Source: Rugosimonospora africana | Lineage (GTDB): Bacteria > Actinomycetota > Actinomycetes > Mycobacteriales > Micromonosporaceae | Assembly: GCF_016862975.1 (NCBI RefSeq) | Contig: NZ_BONZ01000080.1 | Coordinates: 1-64,000, forward strand | Reading direction: 5' to 3' | Length of the DNA: 64,000 nt | Shown here: piece by piece, positions 16,832 to 25,358 of the stretch | Layout of the letters: every line of letters begins with the position of its first letter | Position numbering within the stretch: the stretch's first letter is position 1 | Position numbers and translations under genes: made by a program | Notes under the pieces: model-generated | Database searches by the model: none | Seen by the model: the letters and a program-made list of their open reading frames with translations, nothing else | What the model was told of the DNA's origin: nothing

Positions 16832-18115
16832 GTGAGCAGGTTCACGACGTTCGAAACCAGCGACGTCCGATTCCCCACGTCGTTGGCGCTGGACGGCTCC
16901 GACGCGATGAACCCCGACCCGGACTACTCCGCCGCCTACCTGCGCCTCGGCACCGACGCCGGCGACGACCTGCTCGGTCACGGCTTCGTGTTCACCATCG
17001 GCCGCGGCAACGACGTCCAGGTCGCTGCCATCGAGGTACTGCGCGACCACGTCGTCGGGCGTGACGTCGAGGCGACCCTCGCCGACCTCGGCGGGTTCTG
17101 GCGGGAGCTCGTGCATGACTCCCAGCTGCGCTGGCTCGGGCCGGAGAAGGGCGTCATGCACATGGCGGTCGGGGCCGTCGTCAACGCCGTGTGGGACCTC
17201 CGCGCCAAGCGCGAGGGCAAGCCCCTGTGGCAGCTGCTCGCCTCGCTCACCCCGCAGGAACTCGTCGACCTCGTCGACTTCCGGTACCTCAGCGACGCGC
17301 TCACGCCCGACGAGGCGTTGGAGATCCTCGAGAAGGCAGCGCCCGGCCGCGCGGAGCGCGAGATCGCCCTGCTCGCCAACGGCTACCCCGCGTACACCAC
17401 CACCCCCGGGTGGCTCGGGTACGACGACGAGAAGCTCGTGCGCCTGTGCAAGGAGGCCGTCGCTGACGGTTTCTCCCAGATCAAGCTCAAGGTCGGCGCC
17501 GACCAGGCCGAGGACGTGCGTCGGATCGCTCTCGCCCGTGAGGCTGTCGGCCCCGACATCGCCATCGCCGTCGACGCCAACCAGCGCTGGGACGTCGGCG
17601 ACGCCATCGAGTGGGTGGCCGCCCTCGCGCCCTTCGACATCGCCTGGATCGAGGAGCCGACGAACCCCGACGACATCCTCGGCCATGCCGCCATCGCCCG
17701 AGCAGTGGCGCCGATCCCCGTCGCGACCGGCGAGCACGCCGCCAGCCGGGTGATCGTCAAGCAGCTCCTCCAGGCCGAGGCCATCCAGGTGCTCCAGATC
17801 GACGCCACGCGCGTCGCTGGAGTCAACGAGAACATCGCGAACCTCCTGCTCGCCGCGAAGTTCGGCGTGCGCGTGTGTCCGCACGCCGGCGGCGTTGGGC
17901 TGTGCGAGGTGGTGCAGCACCTGTCGATGTTCGACTACGTGGCGGTCTCCGGCACCACGGAGGGCCGTATGATCGAGTTCGTCGATCACCTCCACGAGCA
18001 CTTCGCCACGCCGGCCGTCGTCACCGCAGGCCGTTACCAGACCCCCACGACGCCCGGGGCTGGCGCGGAGATGCTGGCCGCGTCGATCGAGGGAGCGCAC
18101 TATGTCCGTGCCTGA
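16832..18115 (+). CDS. L-fuconate dehydratase (enolase superfamily)
   Basis: A 427-aa enolase-superfamily enzyme that dehydrates L-fuconate to 2-keto-3-deoxy-L-fuconate. AAGGAG at 16821-16826 sets the GTG start at 16832. Catalytic and metal ligands are visible: K218-L-K220 (IKLKVGAD), D248-A-N (AVDANQRW), E274 ([10 protein letters not shown]), E301 (TGEHAASR) and H351 ([17 protein letters not shown]). Together with length and the start motif [20 protein letters not shown] these are characteristic of L-fuconate dehydratase rather than mandelate racemase or glucarate dehydratase. It is followed by an overlapping truncated aldo/keto reductase, formerly the probable sugar-oxidising partner. The metal site and catalytic residues are intact, but downstream and upstream pathway enzymes in this locus are broken. 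Confidence 0.9.
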   Translation: MSRFTTFETSDVRFPTSLALDGSDAMNPDPDYSAAYLRLGTDAGDDLLGHGFVFTIGRGNDVQVAAIEVLRDHVVGRDVEATLADLGGFWRELVHDSQLRWLGPEKGVMHMAVGAVVNAVWDLRAKREGKPLWQLLASLTPQELVDLVDFRYLSDALTPDEALEILEKAAPGRAEREIALLANGYPAYTTTPGWLGYDDEKLVRLCKEAVADGFSQIKLKVGADQAEDVRRIALAREAVGPDIAIAVDANQRWDVGDAIEWVAALAPFDIAWIEEPTNPDDILGHAAIARAVAPIPVATGEHAASRVIVKQLLQAEAIQVLQIDATRVAGVNENIANLLLAAKFGVRVCPHAGGVGLCEVVQHLSMFDYVAVSGTTEGRMIEFVDHLHEHFATPAVVTAGRYQTPTTPGAGAEMLAASIEGAHYVRA

Positions 18116-18302
18116 GGTGCCTCGCCTCGGCTTCGGCGCCGCGAACGTCGGCAACCTCTACCGCGAGGTCTCCGACGCCGCCGCCCACGCCATCCTCGAG
18201 GCCGCCTGGGATGCCGGGATCCGCTACTTCGACACCGCGTCGCACCACGGCCTCGGTCTGTCCGAGCGGCGGCTCGGAGCGTTCCTGCGAGAGCACAGAT
18301 GA
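18102..18302 (+). pseudogene. Truncated aldo/keto reductase (L-fucose dehydrogenase-like)
   Basis: A 66-codon frame overlapping the dehydratase end by 14 bp reads [20 protein letters not shown], then AAWDAGIRYFDTASHHGLGL and SERRLGAFLREH. This is the N-terminal part of a short aldo/keto reductase, whose family normally has about 300-330 residues. In relatives the DTAxHYG motif carries the catalytic Tyr; here the position is His (SHHGLG). The frame ends in a TGA that is part of the ATGA start of the next gene, so the deletion brought the DUF2264 gene up exactly to the stub. It is non-functional as an oxidoreductase. Confidence 0.8.
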
Positions 18303-20227
18303 GTACCGTCGCACAGCCCCCGCACTCTCCGCTGCGCACGGGGCAGCGGGCCGCGTTGATCGCCTACGCAGACCGCCTGTTGCGCGGCGCCGCCGCCTTT
18401 GCGTCACCGACCTTCGCTCGGATCACCCCGCCTGGTCCCGAGGGTGGGTACGGCACGGCGATCGATGGCCTTGAGGGCTTTGCCCGCACGTTCCTCCTCG
18501 CCGGTTTCCGCATCGTGGGTGCACGGGGGGAGGACGTCGACGAGCTGATCGCCGACTACACGCGAGGGATCGTCGCGGGCGTCGACCCCGCCTCGTCGGA
18601 GCGGTGGGTGCGGCCCGACGAGCACCGACAGGCGAAGGTGGAGGCCGCCTCGATCGCGCTCATCCTCGACATGACACGCCCGTGGATCTGGGACCGCCTC
18701 GACGTGACGACGCAGCAGCGGGTGATCGACTACCTCTCGCCGGTCGTCGGCGACGACACGTCGCCGCGCAACAACTGGGTCTGGTTCCGCATCGTGGTCG
18801 AGACGTTCCTGCGGTCGGTGGGGGGACCCTGGTCGGCGTCCGACATCGCCGTCGACCTGGCGCGACACGACTCGTTCGCCCGCGATGGCGGCTGGTTCTC
18901 GGACGGGCCCGAGCGGTCGTACGACCACTACGTCGGATGGGCGCTGCACCTGTATCCGGTGCTGTGGTCTCGGATGCAGGGCGCGGACGAGATCGCTCCC
19001 GAACGGTTCGCCGGCGACCGCGCCGCGCTCGACGAGTACCTCCAGGACGCCGTGCACCTGGTCGGCGCGGACGGGTCGCCCCTGATCCAGGGGCGAAGCC
19101 TGATCTACCGCTTCGCGGCTGCGGCGCCGTTCTGGGTGGGCGTCCTCGCGGACGTGCCGTCCGTACCCCACGGCCGGCTGCGCGACGTGGCGATGGGGAT
19201 CGTCGCGCACTTCGATGAGCACGGCATCCCCGATGCCGACGAGCGGCTGACCCTGGGCTGGCATGACGAGTGGCGCCGCCTCGCGCAGGGCTACTCCGGT
19301 CCAGGCTCGCCGTACTGGGCGTCCAAGGGGCTCCTGGGCGTCGCGCTGCCCGCCGACCACCCGGTGTGGCGGATCCCGGCCGAACCCCTGCCCGCGGCGG
19401 ACGCGGACGACCTGCGCATTGTGCCGCCAGCGGGATGGGTCGTGTCGGGAACGGCATCCGACGGCATCGTGCGCGTCGTCAACCACGGGACCGACCACGC
19501 CGCGCCGGACGACGTCGTCGGCGACTCGCCGCTGTACGCACGCCTCGGCTACTCCACCGCCGCGAGCCCGCTGCTGAACGGCGACGCCTGGACCGAGCCG
19601 CTGGAACAGTCGGCCGCACTGATCGACGCACGCGGGCGCGCAACGCACCGCGCCGCGATGTCGTTGCTCGGCATCCGCCGCGACGGCGACGTCGCTGTCG
19701 CCGCATCGACGACCCGCGCACACTGGCTCGACCCGTTCGCCACCCAGGATCGCTACGGGCCGGGGATCGTCGGGGACGTCACCTCCGCCGGTCGGCTGAC
19801 CACCTGCTCGGTGGTTCGCGGTGCCTGGGAGGTGCGCATCACGACGATCGACGACCTCGAGGAGGGAGCGACCGCCGTCGAGTTGCGTGTGGGTGGTTGG
19901 GCGGTCGCGGCCGATGCCGTCGAAAGCACCACGTCACCAACCTTCGCCTCCGCGACGGCGGACGTCGTGAGCACGATCGTCTCCCTCGGCGGGGGCGATG
20001 CCGGCGTTGAGCGCCGTGTCGGCGCGAGCCCGCTCGGCTTCGTCGCCGCCGTCCCGGTGGTCCGCTTCGCGGCGCGTGCAGGCGAGCGGCACGTGGTCGC
20101 CGTTCATCTCGGGGCGACGGTGCCGGCGGCGCCGTACCCGGACGCCGTAGTAGAGGACGACGCCATCACGGTCACCTGGCCGGACGGTGCGCGCACGACG
20201 CACGCACTCGCGTTCACAGCGGGGTGA
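18299..20227 (+). CDS. DUF2264-family protein, probable carbohydrate-active enzyme
   Basis: A 642-aa cytoplasmic protein. The N-terminal ~370 residues carry the DUF2264 signature: PPGPEGGYGTAIDGLEGFAR, LLAGFRIVGARG, NNWVWFRIVVETFLRSVGG, GGWFSDGPERSYDHYVGWAL. These suggest an alpha/alpha toroid like that of six-hairpin glycosidases. The C-terminal ~270 residues are beta-rich, a typical supporting domain of such enzymes. The conserved Asp/Glu in EGFAR and DGPERSYDHY are candidates for catalysis. The family is often found in pectin or fucose-containing polysaccharide loci; its exact reaction is not settled to my knowledge. It starts at the ATG overlapping the aldo/keto reductase stub. Confidence 0.8.
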   Translation: MSTVAQPPHSPLRTGQRAALIAYADRLLRGAAAFASPTFARITPPGPEGGYGTAIDGLEGFARTFLLAGFRIVGARGEDVDELIADYTRGIVAGVDPASSERWVRPDEHRQAKVEAASIALILDMTRPWIWDRLDVTTQQRVIDYLSPVVGDDTSPRNNWVWFRIVVETFLRSVGGPWSASDIAVDLARHDSFARDGGWFSDGPERSYDHYVGWALHLYPVLWSRMQGADEIAPERFAGDRAALDEYLQDAVHLVGADGSPLIQGRSLIYRFAAAAPFWVGVLADVPSVPHGRLRDVAMGIVAHFDEHGIPDADERLTLGWHDEWRRLAQGYSGPGSPYWASKGLLGVALPADHPVWRIPAEPLPAADADDLRIVPPAGWVVSGTASDGIVRVVNHGTDHAAPDDVVGDSPLYARLGYSTAASPLLNGDAWTEPLEQSAALIDARGRATHRAAMSLLGIRRDGDVAVAASTTRAHWLDPFATQDRYGPGIVGDVTSAGRLTTCSVVRGAWEVRITTIDDLEEGATAVELRVGGWAVAADAVESTTSPTFASATADVVSTIVSLGGGDAGVERRVGASPLGFVAAVPVVRFAARAGERHVVAVHLGATVPAAPYPDAVVEDDAITVTWPDGARTTHALAFTAG

Positions 20228-20282
20228 TCCCTCGGCGGCTCGGTCGATGGAGTTCCGAGCGCCGGTGAGAGGCGACGACGTC

Positions 20283-21293
20283 TCAGGCGCCGACGACGAG
20301 ATCGTGCGGGCGCACGGGATGGCGTGGGTCCCCACCCGCGACGAACGCCTCGAGCTCGCTCAGCGCCGCGTCCGTGAGCCGTCGAGCCTCCCTGCCGAGC
20401 GAACCGGCGAGGTGCGGCGTGATGAAGACGTTCGGCAGCGTGAGCAGCTCGGACGAGTCCGGTAGCGGCTCGGGGTCCGTGACGTCGAGGACGGCGTCGA
20501 GCCGCCCGCTGCGGCACTCCCGGAGCAGCGCGTCGTGATCGAGCAGCGAGCCCCGGGCGGTGTTGAGGACGGTGGCGCCGTCGCGCAGTGCGGCGAGCTG
20601 GGCCGCTGCGATCAGGTGGCGGGTGGCGGGGAGCTCGGGAGCGTGCAGGGACAGCACGTCGACCTGGGGCAGCAGCTCGTCGAGGGAGACGACGGTGGCA
20701 CCCGCCGCGGAGACTGCGGCCGCGTCGGCGTAGGGGTCGGCGACGAGGATCTCGAACCCGTCGAAGCGGCGTAGCAGCTCGACCGTTCGCCGGCCGACGC
20801 GGGAGAAGCCCACGATGCCGATGGTGCGGTCGAGGTTCCCGAGCCGGTGCGCGCGCAGCCGGTCGTCCCATTCGCGCTCCGGGGATGTCGTGGACTTCCC
20901 GCTGAACAGGGCGCGCTTGCCCGCGAAGAGGATCGCAGCGAGGGCGAACTCTGCGACCGGGATGGAGTTCGCGTCGGCCGCGGAGGTCAGCCTGATGTCG
21001 CGTGCCCAGAATGCGTCCGAGACGAGCGAGCGCACGCTGCCCGCGGCGTGGAACACGGCACGCAGCCGTGGCATGCGGCCCAACAGCTCGGCGTCGAGAC
21101 GGGACGCCCCCCAGGACGTGATGAGCACCTCGACCTCGGCTAGCTGTTCCTCGGCGACGTCATGCAGTGTCGGCAGCAGCATGAGCTCGGGCACGTCGGC
21201 GAGGAGCCTGAACCGCTCGCGACGGTTGTCGTCGAAAAGCAGTTCGAAGGCATCGGGCGACATTGCCGCGCGTGCCCGGGGGCGAGGGGTCAT
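20283..21293 (-). CDS. D-2-hydroxyacid dehydrogenase (PhoGDH-like)
   Basis: A 336-aa NAD-dependent D-isomer-specific 2-hydroxyacid dehydrogenase. The cofactor motif GIVGFSRVGRR lies near residue 155, the substrate-binding region LNTARGSLLDHDALL near 245 with its Arg, the acid partner in DVTDPEPLPDSS, and the catalytic His in ITPHLAGS near 296. I chose the ATG at 21293; an in-frame ATG at 21311 overlaps the GGAGG that probably serves as the ribosome-binding site. The core ATCCGATG of the island's operator-like element occurs at 21309-21318 (minus strand reading), just upstream. The gene is divergent from the regulator at 21467. It may reduce or oxidise a sugar-derived keto acid. Confidence 0.87.
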   Translation of the reverse strand: MTPRPRARAAMSPDAFELLFDDNRRERFRLLADVPELMLLPTLHDVAEEQLAEVEVLITSWGASRLDAELLGRMPRLRAVFHAAGSVRSLVSDAFWARDIRLTSAADANSIPVAEFALAAILFAGKRALFSGKSTTSPEREWDDRLRAHRLGNLDRTIGIVGFSRVGRRTVELLRRFDGFEILVADPYADAAAVSAAGATVVSLDELLPQVDVLSLHAPELPATRHLIAAAQLAALRDGATVLNTARGSLLDHDALLRECRSGRLDAVLDVTDPEPLPDSSELLTLPNVFITPHLAGSLGREARRLTDAALSELEAFVAGGDPRHPVRPHDLVVGA

Positions 21294-21466
21294 CTCTTCG
21301 CAAACCTCCATCGGATGCGTTCACTTGCGTTCAGAGTTGTGCACAGTAGAGACTGCTTCGAAGCGATTAACAACCGTTCGTTCGAGGTCGGCTGAGATCG
21401 ATCAGACTCGAACACCCAATGGAAGGTTGACATGCGAAACTTGCCGGCGGGTCCGGTGTTGCGGGC

Positions 21467-22567
21467 ATGAGCGGGTCGGAGTCGACGCCGTTGTTCGGGA
21501 TCGCTCGTCGCGAGCGGATCATGGACATGATCCGGACCTCCGGGGCGGTGCGTGTCGTCGACCTGGCGCGCGAGTTCGACGTGTCCGAGCTGACGATCCG
21601 CCGTGACATAGGCGAGCTGGCCGACCGCGGGCTGGTCACGCGGGTGCACGGCGGTGCCACTGTGCGTAGCCGACTGGACAGCACGTCCAGCACCAGCCCG
21701 TCGACCGGTGCGCCACGGTACCGCGTGGCGATCGTCGTGCCGTCGCTCACCTACTACTGGCCGTCGATCGTCAACAGCGCGCGTGCTACCGCTGCCGAGC
21801 TCGGTGTGCAGCTGGTGCTGCGTGGCGCCAGCTACGACGCGGCGGACCAGCGCCGGCAGATCAGCTCCGTGATGAGCTCCGGCGGCATTCAGGGACTGAT
21901 CGTGGCCCCCGAGACCCAGGGCCCCGACGGGCACGCGCTGCTGACCTGGCTGGACGAGCTGCCGATTCCTGTGGTCCTCGTCGAGCGGCAGGTTCCGCCG
22001 TCGCTGGCGCTGGAGAAGGCCGAGTGGGTGACCTCGGACCATGAGTTCGGTGCTGTTCTCGCGGCCACGCACCTCGCATCGCTCGGCCACCGCCGGGTCG
22101 GCATCGTCACGTCGGTGAACTCGCCGACCTCCGCGCGGCTGCGCCGCGGGTGGGATCGGGCGGTGGCCGAGCTCGGCATGGAACCGGTTGTGGACATGAA
22201 CGTGAGCCCTCTGGACTCGGTCGCTGCGCCCGAGCGGACGGGCCTCGCCGGCGAGGTGCTGCAGCGGCTTCGTGACGCAGGCGCGACGGGGATCCTCATC
22301 CACCCGGACCCTCAGGCGATGCTCGTCCAGCAGTACGCGATCGATCAGGGCTGGTCGGTTCCGGGTGACCTGTCGATCGTCGCCTACGACGACGAGATCG
22401 TGGGCAACGCGTCGCCCCCCATCACGTCGCTGAGCCCGGCGAAGGCTCACGTGGGCCGACGGGCCGTGGAGATCCTGTTGACACGGCTGACCGAGGGGCC
22501 CGACCGCCCGGCGGAGCGGGTGCACGTCGTCCCGCACCTGCAGGTTCGCGAGTCCACGGTGAGGTGA
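21467..22567 (+). CDS. Hybrid regulator: DeoR-type HTH with LacI-type sugar-binding domain
   Basis: A 366-aa transcription factor. Residues 14-62 are a DeoR-type winged helix (ERIMDMIRTSGAVRVVDLAR, then FDVSELTIRRDIGELADRGL and VTRVHGGA). Residues 85-366 are a LacI/periplasmic-binding-protein sensor (RYRVAIVVPSLTYYWPSIVN ... DLSIVAYDDEIVGNASPPIT). Most LacI proteins instead carry a short LacI HTH with a hinge helix. It is divergently placed next to the dehydrogenase gene in the middle of the island and is the only regulator there, so it is the natural candidate to read the ATCCGATG-type elements and sense an imported sugar. The direction of regulation cannot be read from sequence. Confidence 0.9.
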   Translation: MSGSESTPLFGIARRERIMDMIRTSGAVRVVDLAREFDVSELTIRRDIGELADRGLVTRVHGGATVRSRLDSTSSTSPSTGAPRYRVAIVVPSLTYYWPSIVNSARATAAELGVQLVLRGASYDAADQRRQISSVMSSGGIQGLIVAPETQGPDGHALLTWLDELPIPVVLVERQVPPSLALEKAEWVTSDHEFGAVLAATHLASLGHRRVGIVTSVNSPTSARLRRGWDRAVAELGMEPVVDMNVSPLDSVAAPERTGLAGEVLQRLRDAGATGILIHPDPQAMLVQQYAIDQGWSVPGDLSIVAYDDEIVGNASPPITSLSPAKAHVGRRAVEILLTRLTEGPDRPAERVHVVPHLQVRESTVR

Positions 22568-22581
22568 TCGTGCTTCGAGCG

Positions 22582-23310
22582 TCAGCAACGGAGGTAGGCG
22601 ATGCTCTGCCCGATCCCGTCGAAGACATCGCCGGCGTAATCGTCGAACTCGACGATCCGGAGCGCGTCGGGAGCTGCGGCCAGGATCCGGTCGATCTCGA
22701 CGATGCCGCGCCCTGCGGGCATCTGTCGCTTCATGTCCCGGCTGAGGTCGCCGTCCTTCACGTGCAGGAAGCGGACATGGCCGGCCAGTGCGTCGATCAG
22801 ATGCACGGGGTCGGCGCCACCGACGGCAGCCCAGTACACGTCGAGCTCGATGCAGACGTCCGGGTCCAGGTGGGCCGCGAAGACCTCGAGGCCCGTGACA
22901 CCGGAGAAGTGTGCCTCCAACTCCCACCAGTGGTTGTGGTAGCCGAGACGGATGCCGTGACGGCGGGCGATCTTTGCGGCCGCGTTGAGCGCCGACGCCT
23001 TGGCGACGATCTGCGCCTCGCTCTCCCAGTGGTTGGCGGTGATCGACGAGTCGATCACCGTCGCGACGCCCAGGTGCTCCGCGGCATCGAGGACGGGATC
23101 GAGGTCGACGTCGATCACGTGCGAGTGCGCGGACGGGGCCGTGACGCCGTTCGCGTGGAGTGCGCCGTGCAGCACGTCGGCGAAGACGGTGAGGTCGTAC
23201 GGCTCCACGTGGCGGTAGCCGAGGTCGGCGACGCGCCGGATCGCGGCGTCCGGGTCGGCGGTGAACGCCTCGCGAACGGTGTACAGCTGCAGCGAGATCT
23301 GGTCGTTCAT
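22582..23310 (-). CDS. Sugar phosphate isomerase/epimerase (xylose-isomerase-like TIM barrel)
   Basis: A 242-aa AP-endonuclease-2/xylose-isomerase-like barrel. The opening ISLQLYTVREAFTADPDAAI, the metal-site segment GIRLGYHNHWWELEAHFSG, the ligand ELDVYWAAVGGADP and the product-side FLHVKDGD are intact and typical. It starts at the ATG overlapping the stop of the SGNH hydrolase gene (ATGA), so both are co-translated, and it ends 14 bp from the convergent regulator gene. It is clearly paralogous to the gene at 34013 (same QLY(T/S)VR opening and YHNH...E motif). It probably isomerises or epimerises a sugar or keto-sugar released in the island's pathway. Confidence 0.87.
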   Translation of the reverse strand: MNDQISLQLYTVREAFTADPDAAIRRVADLGYRHVEPYDLTVFADVLHGALHANGVTAPSAHSHVIDVDLDPVLDAAEHLGVATVIDSSITANHWESEAQIVAKASALNAAAKIARRHGIRLGYHNHWWELEAHFSGVTGLEVFAAHLDPDVCIELDVYWAAVGGADPVHLIDALAGHVRFLHVKDGDLSRDMKRQMPAGRGIVEIDRILAAAPDALRIVEFDDYAGDVFDGIGQSIAYLRC

Positions 23311-23981
23311 CACTCGGTCCCGTCGATCGTCGCGAGCCAGGCGTCCGCAAGCAGACGGTTGCCCTCGGCGGTCGGGTGCACGCCGTCTCCCGCGAGCCGT
23401 TCCGGGCTGGAGCCGCCGACCTGGGTCATCAGCGCATCCGCGGAGACGAGGGTCGCGCCGTACTCGGCTGCCAGGCGGTTCACCACGGCGATCTTGGGCG
23501 CCAGATCCTCGAACCAGTCCGCCTGCCCCGGTTGGACCGGAAGCAGGAACGGCGTGATGAGCACGACCTGCGCCGAGGTCGCGGCTGCCGTGGCGTCGAG
23601 AAGCGATCGATACGTCGCCTCGAACTCCTGCGCCGTCGTCGGTAGTCCGCTGTCGTACCGCCGCCAGGTGTCGTTGATCCCGACGAAGATCGTCAGCACG
23701 TCCGGCGCGAGGTCGACGCAGTCCGTCGTCCATCGCTGCGCAAGGTCACCAGTGCGGTTCCCGCTGATGCCCTGGTTGATCACGCGTGCGTCGATGCTGC
23801 GTTCGACGAGGGCATCGGCGATGAGGCGGACGTACCCGTCGCCGAGCGGATCGGCGCCTGTCACGGTGCGTCCGCTGTCGGTGACGCTGTCGCCGATGAA
23901 CAGCACCCGGTCGCCCGGACGCACGTGCACCCGTCGCCCGGACACGTAGCGGGTCAGGCCCGCTTCGTCCTCTGTGATCAC
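23310..23981 (-). CDS. SGNH/GDSL hydrolase, probable carbohydrate deacetylase
   Basis: A 223-aa SGNH-fold esterase: block I FIGDSVTDSGR (nucleophile Ser), block III GINDTWRR, and block V DGVHPTAEGNRLLADAW with the catalytic Asp and His. No signal peptide is visible, so it should act inside the cell, probably removing acetyl groups from imported oligosaccharides. AGGAG five bases before the GTG at 23981 is preferred to the ATG at 24017. It is the first gene of a two-gene minus-strand unit, divergent from the ABC importer. The two inverted operator-like elements lie in the 325-bp intergenic region. Confidence 0.87.
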   Translation of the reverse strand: MITEDEAGLTRYVSGRRVHVRPGDRVLFIGDSVTDSGRTVTGADPLGDGYVRLIADALVERSIDARVINQGISGNRTGDLAQRWTTDCVDLAPDVLTIFVGINDTWRRYDSGLPTTAQEFEATYRSLLDATAAATSAQVVLITPFLLPVQPGQADWFEDLAPKIAVVNRLAAEYGATLVSADALMTQVGGSSPERLAGDGVHPTAEGNRLLADAWLATIDGTE

Positions 23982-24030
23982 TTTCGCTCCTGCTGTCGTT
24001 GGTGGAGCCGCTGGCATCTCGTCGGATCCG

Positions 24031-24048
24031 ATTGATCCGATGTCTGGC
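24031..24048 (-). promoter_or_regulatory. Operator-like element, copy 3
   Basis: ATTGATCCGATGTCTGGC is an inverted near-identical copy (17 of 18) of the element at 24238-24255, placed 50 bp before the SGNH hydrolase start. The pair flanks the divergent promoter region, as expected for one regulator controlling both units and possibly looping the DNA. Confidence 0.7.
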
Positions 24049-24237
24049 GTCGCCTGATCAGATTATGTCCTTCAGTTTGCCGTGCGCAATCGGCTCGGTC
24101 GACGCCGGCTGAGCCGCTGCGCCGCGCCGCCGTTCGGCACACATACTGGCACTATCAAGCTCTGTGTCGCGTGGATCGCACTGTGGGGCGGCGGCGGCCG
24201 TCGTTGGGTACGGGTGTCACGGAGACCGCTACGGCGG

Positions 24238-24255
24238 GCTAGACATCGGATCAAT
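24238..24255 (+). promoter_or_regulatory. Operator-like element, copy 4
   Basis: GCTAGACATCGGATCAAT is the inverted partner of the 24031 element, about 50 bp before the importer permease start at 24307. Both elements therefore sit at about the same distance from their respective genes. Confidence 0.7.
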
Positions 24256-24306
24256 GGTCATTCATACTCGGTCGCGGCCTGCTCGGTGAAGGAGTCGAAG
24301 AGGACC

Positions 24307-25344
24307 ATGTTGGAGTCGAATGCAAGACACGGACCCGCCGGTGCCACCGCCGTTGAGGTCACCGCCGAGCCGGTGCTGGCCGACGACGCCGCGCCTGCCG
24401 AGAGCTCGCCTCGGCGGGCTGTGCGGGCGCGCAGGCGCGGCAGCCGCGGGAGCGGCGTCTCGCTCTGGCTGATGGCGCTGCCTGGGTTGGCGTTGCTCTT
24501 CGTCTTCGCCTACATCCCCATGGCCGGCATCGTCATCGCCTTCCAGAGCTACAGCGCCGTGGGCGGGGTGTTCGCAAGCCCGTGGGTGGGCCTGCAGAAC
24601 TTCGCCTATTTGTTCTCGACGAGCGACGCCTGGCGGATCACCTTCAACACGGTGTTCATGAACTCGCTCTTCATCGCTGCGAACCTGGTCCTCGCCCTGA
24701 CGATCGCCATCGTCCTCAACGAGCTCCGAGGCCGCTGGGCGTGGCTCAGCAAGTTCTACCAGTCAGTGCTCTTCCTGCCGCACTTCTTCTCGTACGTGAT
24801 CGTGGCGTACTTCGCGCTCGCGTTCCTCGACCCACAGACCGGCCTGTTGAACAAGGTTCTCGGGTTCTTCGGGGCCGCACCGGTCGAGTGGTACTCCACG
24901 CCGGGTGCGTGGCCGGTCATCCTGACCGTCGTCTCCGTCTGGAAGGGCGTCGGCTTCTGGGTCATCGTCTACACGGCGGGGATCCTGGCGATCAGCCCGG
25001 AGCTCTACGAGGCAGCCGAGGTGGACCGCGCGAGCAAGTGGCAGCAGGTCCGGCACATCACGTTGCCCTCACTCACACCGCTCGTCATCCTGAACGTCCT
25101 GCTCTCCGTCGGCGGGATCTTCCGCGCGGACTTCGGACTGTTCTATCTGGTCACGAACAACAGCGCGACGATCTACTCCACGACCGACGTGATCGACACC
25201 TATGTCTTCCGGTCGTTGGTGAACCTCGGCGACATCGGGATGTCGTCCGCAGCGGGCGTCTACCAGTCGATCGTCGGCTTCGTCCTGATCCTCATCGCAA
25301 ACTGGCTCGTCCGACGCCGGCACGCCGACCAAGCCCTCTTCTGA
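24307..25344 (+). CDS. ABC importer permease, LplB/YteP type
   Basis: A 345-aa inner-membrane permease with a ~60-residue polar N-terminal extension and six predicted spans. The binding-protein-dependent loop ELYEAAEVDRASKWQQVRHITLP is the EAA motif that docks on the ATPase. The family (LplB, YteP) imports complex oligosaccharides such as those from pectin. The frame is open from 24082, but AAGAGGA just before the ATG at 24307 and the operator position favour the later start. It is followed after 14 bp by the second permease. No ATPase gene is in the island, so a shared MsiK-like ATPase elsewhere is likely, as is common in actinomycetes. Confidence 0.9.
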   Translation: MLESNARHGPAGATAVEVTAEPVLADDAAPAESSPRRAVRARRRGSRGSGVSLWLMALPGLALLFVFAYIPMAGIVIAFQSYSAVGGVFASPWVGLQNFAYLFSTSDAWRITFNTVFMNSLFIAANLVLALTIAIVLNELRGRWAWLSKFYQSVLFLPHFFSYVIVAYFALAFLDPQTGLLNKVLGFFGAAPVEWYSTPGAWPVILTVVSVWKGVGFWVIVYTAGILAISPELYEAAEVDRASKWQQVRHITLPSLTPLVILNVLLSVGGIFRADFGLFYLVTNNSATIYSTTDVIDTYVFRSLVNLGDIGMSSAAGVYQSIVGFVLILIANWLVRRRHADQALF

Positions 25345-25358
25345 ACCGGGGAACCACC

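Noticed and set aside
16802-18154. 450-codon minus-strand frame opposite L-fuconate dehydratase
   Set aside because: Antisense shadow of a clearly functional gene.
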